A stretch of DNA of 64,000 nucleotides, from the NCBI GenBank assembly GCA_015064255.1, contig SVSP01000004.1, forward strand, positions 1 through 64,000, given 5' to 3'. The stretch comes from Oscillospiraceae bacterium (GTDB taxonomy: Bacteria; Bacillota; Clostridia; Oscillospirales; CAG-272). Positions 58,443 to 64,000 of this stretch are shown piece by piece. Below the pieces are notes generated by a model. That model was not told the origin of the DNA. It worked only from the letters and a program-made list of their open reading frames with translations, and made no database searches. Numbering within the stretch: the stretch's first letter is position 1; every line of letters starts with the position of its first letter. Made by a program: the position numbers and the translations under genes.

Positions 58443-58922
58443 ATGAAAAATAAAAAAATATATACAGTTATTGTATCAATTACTTTGATTGTAATTTTAG
58501 TAATAGGTTTTTGGTCATTTCCTTTCGGGAAACAGGATTTTTATATTTTTGCTGATATAAGTGAGTGTGAAAACATAGAAGAGCACATTCCCGATAAAAG
58601 CAAACTTGAAATATATGATAATCCGGAAAAAGACCCTGCAATAAAGGATCTCGAATACGAGAGCTTTTATGCAGCTAAATACAGCTCACTAAAAATGGAC
58701 TTTGAGATTTTCGCGTATGAATTCAAGAACAGCGAAGATTTAGACGAGTATTATAAAAACAGAGATGAATATTTTAAGGGATACGGAATGAAAACCCAGG
58801 GTGTATTTTACACATATATATGTGTAGGTGATGAAAATAAGATATATTCATTATATACTAAGACATTTGACGAAAACGAAGTTATGGAAGTTCTAAAAGA
58901 GTGTTTTTCCATTATAAAATAA
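58443..58922 (+). CDS. Hypothetical N-terminally anchored extracytoplasmic protein
   Basis: TM IYTVIVSITLIVILVIGFWSF then soluble acidic domain; RBS gggagg. Confidence 0.65.
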   Translation: MKNKKIYTVIVSITLIVILVIGFWSFPFGKQDFYIFADISECENIEEHIPDKSKLEIYDNPEKDPAIKDLEYESFYAAKYSSLKMDFEIFAYEFKNSEDLDEYYKNRDEYFKGYGMKTQGVFYTYICVGDENKIYSLYTKTFDENEVMEVLKECFSIIK

Positions 58923-58930
58923 TATATTTT

Positions 58931-58965
58931 AACGAGTTCGGTCTTATATCGAACTCGTTATTTTA
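58931..58965 (+). terminator. Intrinsic terminator
   Basis: AACGAGTTCG gtcttatat CGAACTCGTT + ATTTT. Confidence 0.8.
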
Positions 58966-59100
58966 ATATTATGCTTTTTAATATGAATATGATATAAATT
59001 TTTTACATAACCTGATATTTATAATACTTGACATAGTATTTTTTGTATGTTATAATACTTTGATGAATATTAATAACTTTGTGATAAGGAGATAAATAAA

Positions 59101-59301
59101 ATGGTAGTAACAAAAGAAACTATAATAGGCGATATCCTTAAGGCTGATATTTCGACAGCAAAATTCTTCCTTGAAATAGGAATGCACTGTCTTGGATGTC
59201 CCGCTTCGACAGGTGAATCGGTAGAAATGGCTTGTGCCGTTCACGGTGTAGATGCAGACGAGCTTGTTGATAAGCTTAACGATCATTTCGCAAGCAAATA
59301 A
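59101..59301 (+). CDS. DUF1858 domain protein
   Basis: KETIIGDILKADISTAKFFLEIGMHCLGCPASTGESVEMACAVHGVD. Confidence 0.88.
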   Translation: MVVTKETIIGDILKADISTAKFFLEIGMHCLGCPASTGESVEMACAVHGVDADELVDKLNDHFASK

Positions 59302-59315
59302 TATTTGAATATCTG

Positions 59316-60056
59316 ATGGAAAACAAGAAAAGAAGTTTTCCGCTTCCCGATATTTCACCGCGTCTTTTGGAGGTTTCGCGATTTGTGCGTGACGGTTCCT
59401 CTGTTGCGGACGTCGGCACAGACCATGCATATCTGCCGATATATCTTCTAAAAAAAGGCGTGGCAAAATATGCGGTAGCGACAGACGTAAGGGAAGGTCC
59501 GCTTGTTCATACGCGGGATAACGTTGATTTCTATAAGGTGTCCGAAAAGGTTGCTGTTTACAGAACCGACGGACTTGTAGGAATAGAAAAATATGCTCCC
59601 GATGATATTATGATATGCGGAATGGGCGGAGAGCTTATTCTGAGAATAGTTACGGAGTGTGAATATACCCGTAAAACAGGCGTGCGGCTTTTGCTTCAGC
59701 CGATGTCTTCGTTTGCAGAGCTCAGAAAGGGTCTTGCGGATAACGGATATTCTATCGAAACAGAGTCGCTTGTGCGTGACGGACATATGATATATCAAGT
59801 GCTCGTGTGTGTCTATACGGGTGAAAGCTATACACTTTCTCCCGCACAGCTTCTTCTCGGACCCGAAAATATCAGAGAAAACAGCGATCTTTTCAGAGAG
59901 TATGCGCAAATACATCTGCGTAAGCTTGACCGTAAAATAGAGTCCAAGGGCGGCGCGGGTTATGACGTTTTAGAGGACATAGAGCTTGCAAAAGAGATAA
60001 GAAATATCTTAAAATCCGAAAAAACGGAGGACGTTAAAAATGGCGACGGTATATGA
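59316..60056 (+). CDS. tRNA (adenine-N1)-methyltransferase TrmK-like
   Basis: VADVGTDHAYLPIYLLKKGVAKYAVATDV, DDIMICGMGGELI, LLLQPM. Confidence 0.9.
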   Translation: MENKKRSFPLPDISPRLLEVSRFVRDGSSVADVGTDHAYLPIYLLKKGVAKYAVATDVREGPLVHTRDNVDFYKVSEKVAVYRTDGLVGIEKYAPDDIMICGMGGELILRIVTECEYTRKTGVRLLLQPMSSFAELRKGLADNGYSIETESLVRDGHMIYQVLVCVYTGESYTLSPAQLLLGPENIRENSDLFREYAQIHLRKLDRKIESKGGAGYDVLEDIELAKEIRNILKSEKTEDVKNGDGI

Positions 60057-60810
60057 GCTTTATTCGTATCTTAATAAGATAATATCCCCCGATCTTTCGT
60101 GCGAGTGGGATAACGACGGGCTTATGGTGTGTCCGGATAAATTTTCCGATGTTAAAAGAGTGCTTCTCGCGTTGGATATTACATCGGAGGTAGTGGAATA
60201 TGCGGCATCGGAAGGCTTCGACGTGATAATTTCTCACCATCCGCTGATATTTAAGCCGCTGAAGAACGTAAGCGGCGACGATGCAGCTTCGTCAAAGGTA
60301 ATATCTCTTATTAAAAACTCTGTTACGGCTATGTCGTTCCATACAAGACTCGACGCGCTTGACGGCGGTGTAAACGATATGCTTGCAGAGCTTCTCGGCG
60401 TTGAGGATGTCGAGGTGCTTCCGGGCGATCCCGATATGATAGGACGTATAGGCAATCTTGAAATTCCCGCTGATCCCGAGGAATTTTCGCTTTACGTAAA
60501 AGATCAGCTCGGTGCTGAAAACGTGAATCTTGTAAACGCGCAGCTTGAGGTTTCAAGAGTGGCACTTTGCGGAGGCGACGGAAAAGAGCTTCTTAAGGCG
60601 GCGTATAAAGCGGGCGCGGATACATATATCACGGGAACGCTGTCTTATAATAATATGATAGACGCTGCACAGTTTCCGATGAACGTAATAGAAGCAGGTC
60701 ATTTCTATACGGAAAATCACGTTCTTAATCTGCTTGCAGACCTTGTCGAAGAATTCGATGAGCTTATAGAAGTTGAAATTTATAACAGCAATATAATAAA
60801 AACAATATAA
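60040..60810 (+). CDS. Nif3-like dinuclear metal center family protein
   Basis: SCEWDNDGLMV, DVIISHHPLIFKPLK, VIEAGHFYTE. Confidence 0.93.
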   Translation: MATVYELYSYLNKIISPDLSCEWDNDGLMVCPDKFSDVKRVLLALDITSEVVEYAASEGFDVIISHHPLIFKPLKNVSGDDAASSKVISLIKNSVTAMSFHTRLDALDGGVNDMLAELLGVEDVEVLPGDPDMIGRIGNLEIPADPEEFSLYVKDQLGAENVNLVNAQLEVSRVALCGGDGKELLKAAYKAGADTYITGTLSYNNMIDAAQFPMNVIEAGHFYTENHVLNLLADLVEEFDELIEVEIYNSNIIKTI

Positions 60811-60856
60811 AAAAGACAATAATAAATCATATATGAGATAAATACGGAGGTCAAAT

Positions 60857-61963
60857 TTGATTATTCAGCTTGAAGAATCACTGCAGAAGCTTCGCTCTAT
60901 GCGCGAAGATATGAAGGAGCTTGCACAGGCTCTCAGAATATCCCAGCTTGAAGAGACGATAGTTGAGCTTGAAAAGAAAACATTTGAAGAAGGTTTCTGG
61001 AACGACCAGGCAAATTCGGGAAAAATACTCCAGCAGCTTAAACAGTCCAAAGATAAAGTAGAACAGTTTAACGATCTTATGGCGAAGATCGACGATACTA
61101 TGTCGCTTGCAGAGCTTGCAATAGAAGAGGATGACGAATCCTTTACGGATGAAATAGTTTCGGCAACAGAAAACATTTTGGAAGAAATGGAAACAGAACG
61201 TATAGCCGCACTTCTTTCGGGCGAATATGATGCTAATAACGCGATTCTTTCATTCCACCCGGGCGCAGGCGGAACAGAGGCTCAGGATTGGGCGCTTATG
61301 CTTTACAGAATGTATACGCGATGGGGCGAAAAGCACGGATATAACGTTAAGCTTATCGATATGCTCGACGGAGAAGCAGCGGGTATCAAGAGTGCAACAA
61401 TTATGATAGAAGGTCTTAACGCTTACGGATATCTTAAGAGCGAAAACGGAGTTCACCGCCTTGTTCGTGTATCACCCTTTGATGCTTCGGGCAGAAGACA
61501 GACCTCTTTTGCATCGGTTGAAGTAATGCCCGAATTCACAGACGACGGAACTATCGAAATAAGAGATGAAGATATAGAAATAACCGCACACCGTTCAAGC
61601 GGTGCGGGCGGACAGCATATCAATAAGACCGATAGTGCTATACGTATTCTTCATATTCCCACGGGAATCGTAGTCGGATGTCAGACAGAGAGAAGCCAGC
61701 TTCAGAATAAAGAAACAGCACTCAAGATGCTCCGCAGTAAGCTTATGGAGATAAAGGAAAGGGAACATCTTGAGCGTATAGAAGATATTCAGGGTAACAA
61801 AACCAATATCGAATGGGGCGCACAGATACGTTCATACGTGTTTATGCCCTATACACTCGCAAAAGATACCCGTACAGGATATGAAAGCGGTAATATTCAG
61901 GCTGTAATGGACGGCGATATAGACGGATTCATTAACGCTTATCTTAAAATGAATGCAAAATAA
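60857..61963 (+). CDS. prfB: Peptide chain release factor 2 (TTG start, no frameshift site)
   Basis: HRSSGAGGQHINKTDSAIRI (GGQ), SPFDASGRRQTSFASVEVMPE. Confidence 0.93.
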   Translation: MIIQLEESLQKLRSMREDMKELAQALRISQLEETIVELEKKTFEEGFWNDQANSGKILQQLKQSKDKVEQFNDLMAKIDDTMSLAELAIEEDDESFTDEIVSATENILEEMETERIAALLSGEYDANNAILSFHPGAGGTEAQDWALMLYRMYTRWGEKHGYNVKLIDMLDGEAAGIKSATIMIEGLNAYGYLKSENGVHRLVRVSPFDASGRRQTSFASVEVMPEFTDDGTIEIRDEDIEITAHRSSGAGGQHINKTDSAIRILHIPTGIVVGCQTERSQLQNKETALKMLRSKLMEIKEREHLERIEDIQGNKTNIEWGAQIRSYVFMPYTLAKDTRTGYESGNIQAVMDGDIDGFINAYLKMNAK

Positions 61964-62002
61964 TATTAAATAAAAATATTTCAGAAAGGTATGGTTACAG
62001 CT

Positions 62003-62314
62003 ATGAAAAGCATAATTGAAAAATCAAAATTCACTATCGCACTTGTTCTTCTCATTCAGTCGATATCGTTTCTTATTATGTCGATTGCACAGTGGAGCAA
62101 GCGTAAGAGTCTTGCGGGAGCGTTCCTTGCAATTTCCGCAATCGGAGGCTTTATAGGAACTGTTCTTCTCATAAAGAGCGCATCTGCCGAAAATGAACGT
62201 CTGACTGTGCTTGATTCACTTTGCGGTGATTTTCTTGATATAGACGATTTCAATGAAGAGTTTGAAGTACCTACAAGCGACGATTTCGACGAAAGCGAAT
62301 TTGACGAAAACTGA
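62003..62314 (+). CDS. Small two-TM membrane protein with acidic tail
   Basis: Two hydrophobic helices and acidic C-terminus; start uncertain (61991 or 62003). Confidence 0.55.
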   Translation: MKSIIEKSKFTIALVLLIQSISFLIMSIAQWSKRKSLAGAFLAISAIGGFIGTVLLIKSASAENERLTVLDSLCGDFLDIDDFNEEFEVPTSDDFDESEFDEN

Positions 62315-62315
62315 T

Positions 62316-62355
62316 CTGTAAAAAACGAAGGCAGATACGCAAGTATCTGCCTTTG
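62316..62355 (+). terminator. Intrinsic terminator
   Basis: AAGGCAGATAC gcaa GTATCTGCCTTT. Confidence 0.75.
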
Positions 62356-62362
62356 TCAGTAT

Positions 62363-62737
62363 TCAGTTTTCACCCTTTTCAAGAGCGTAACGCTTTATGG
62401 CAGCAAACGATTTGTCGCTGATAACGTGTTCGAGTCTGCACGCATCCTCGGAAGCCGTTTCCTCGTCAACTCCGAGAGAGATGAGAAAGTTTGTGAGAAG
62501 GGTATGACGCTCGTAAATTTTTTCGGCTACTTCTTTTCCTTCGTCGGTAAGAGTTATAAAACCGTCTTTGTCAACAACGATATATCCGCCGTTTTTGAGA
62601 AGTCCTACCGCGCGGCTGATACTCGGCTTTGAATACCCGAGATGCTCGCTTATATCGATCGAACGTACGGCGGGAAGTCTGTTTGATAAAATGTGGATAG
62701 CTTCAAGGTACATTTCGCCCGATTCCTGTAAGTGCAT
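62363..62737 (-). CDS. DtxR/MntR-family metal-dependent transcriptional regulator
   Basis: ESGEMYLEAIHILSNR..VRSIDISEHLGYSKPSISRAVGLLKNGGYI; EDACRLEHVISD. Confidence 0.9.
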   Translation of the reverse strand: MHLQESGEMYLEAIHILSNRLPAVRSIDISEHLGYSKPSISRAVGLLKNGGYIVVDKDGFITLTDEGKEVAEKIYERHTLLTNFLISLGVDEETASEDACRLEHVISDKSFAAIKRYALEKGEN

Positions 62738-62885
62738 ATTTTTACCCCCTTCTTAAGATCTTTTTATTTATTTTACCATATAATTGTTAACTTTTCAACA
62801 GCTAATAACTATTTTACAGTATTTTATATAAAAAAGCATTTACCGTTTGCAACGGCAAATGCTTTTTTGGAATGGTTTAAACAAA

Positions 62886-64000
62886 TTAAAGCGCAGAAAC
62901 GATAGTTTCTGTGTCCTTTGCGATTACGAGCTCTTCGTTTGTGGGGATAAGGTAAACGTCAACCTTGGAGTTTTCGGTAGAGAGTTTTACGATATCGGAC
63001 TGACGAAGTGTCTTTGCGTTGAGTTCCTTGTTGATCTCAACACCGAAGAATTCCATATCGGAGCAAACTACTTCACGGAGTCTGGGGTTGTTTTCGCCAA
63101 GACCTGCGGTGAATACGATAGCATCAAGACCGCCCATTGCAGCCGTGTAAGAACCGATATACTTCTTTATCTGGTAGAAGAGGATGCTTGTAGCAAGCTC
63201 AGCGCGTTCGTAGTTGGGGTCGGAAGGACCGTTTTCAACTGCGCTTTCAAGGTCACGGGAGTCGGACATACCGGTAATTCCGAGGAATCCGCACTTCTTG
63301 TTCATATAGCTTGCAACTTCGCTGCTTGTCCAGTTCTTCTTTTCCATCATATAAGGAACGATCGCAGGGTCGATAGTTCCGCAGCGTGTACCCATTTCAA
63401 CGCCTTCGAGAGGTGTGAAGCCCATAGATGTGTCGATTACCTTGCCGCCGCGTACAGCAGAGATAGAGGAACCGTTACCGATGTGGCAGGTTACGATCTT
63501 TGTGTCGCCTGTAACGCCCTTCTTTGCGAGGATCTCGTTCATGATGCCCGAAACGAAGCGGTGCGATGTACCGTGAGCACCGTAACGACGGATCTTGTAG
63601 TCTTCATACATATCGTAAGAGAGGGGATAGAAGTAAGCCTTCTGGGGCATTGTCTGATGGAAAGCTGTGTCGAATACGAGAACCTGCTTTACGTCAGGCA
63701 TAACAGCGGTACAACCCTCGATACCCATAAGGTGAGCGGGAGTGTGAAGGGGAGCAAAATCATAGCAGAGCTTGAGCTTTTCGATAACTTCGGGAGTTAC
63801 GAGGCAGCTTTCAAAGAAGTAAGGACCGCCGTGTACGACACGGTGACCGATAGCTTCGATTTCGGAAACGTCCTTGATGCATCCGATCTCAGGATCGCAC
63901 AGAGTGTCAACAACGATCTTCATAGCAACAGAGTGATTGGGCATATCGTAATTCTTAACGATCTTTTCTCCGTTTATTTTGTGTTCGATAAGGCTTCCTT
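62886..64000 (-). CDS. ackA: Acetate kinase, partial (N-terminus beyond window end)
   Basis: GHRVVHGG, VFDTAFHQTMP, GAHGTSHRFV, CHIGNGSSISAV; reading frame open to position 64000. Confidence 0.96.
   Translation of the reverse strand, partial: GSLIEHKINGEKIVKNYDMPNHSVAMKIVVDTLCDPEIGCIKDVSEIEAIGHRVVHGGPYFFESCLVTPEVIEKLKLCYDFAPLHTPAHLMGIEGCTAVMPDVKQVLVFDTAFHQTMPQKAYFYPLSYDMYEDYKIRRYGAHGTSHRFVSGIMNEILAKKGVTGDTKIVTCHIGNGSSISAVRGGKVIDTSMGFTPLEGVEMGTRCGTIDPAIVPYMMEKKNWTSSEVASYMNKKCGFLGITGMSDSRDLESAVENGPSDPNYERAELATSILFYQIKKYIGSYTAAMGGLDAIVFTAGLGENNPRLREVVCSDMEFFGVEINKELNAKTLRQSDIVKLSTENSKVDVYLIPTNEELVIAKDTETIVSAL

Overview
64 kb of low-to-mid-GC chromosome. Content such as a complete spoIIIAA-AH operon, Rex, DnaD/DnaI-like proteins, ECF transporters and TTGACA-N17-TATAAT promoters points to a spore-forming anaerobic member of the Clostridia (inference). 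Most of it is ordinary, densely packed coding sequence with 3 tRNAs and many intrinsic terminators. I saw no CRISPR array, rRNA, prophage or transposase. Three loci deserve follow-up. (1) 4.7-11.06 kb: a minus-strand cobalamin-riboswitch operon encoding ECF S, A1A2 and T components, a membrane protein with the domain plan of human intrinsic factor/transcobalamin (alpha/alpha repeat barrel plus DUF4430), and a secreted protein with an LPXTG-like sorting signal. (2) 12.4-20.5 kb: tandem, equal-length (724 aa), very similar glycyl radical enzymes with the unusual active-site loop YEHYGCNWP, in a carbohydrate operon (heparinase II/III-like, Dabb) with no adjacent activase. (3) 56.57-58.92 kb: a recent 237-bp duplication giving two proteins with a near-identical cysteine-rich N-terminus (C-x5-C-x3-C-x2-C) and divergent exported C-termini, the second overlapping (TGATG) an orphan PFL-activase-like radical SAM gene. 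Smaller observations include an attenuator-like leader before pflB, a TGTGGA (DnaA-box-like) cluster at 27.1 kb, a 17-bp-stem repeat-like hairpin at 55.9 kb and a glycosidase-like protein with an inserted zinc ribbon. All product calls come from reading translated sequence; no database search was run.
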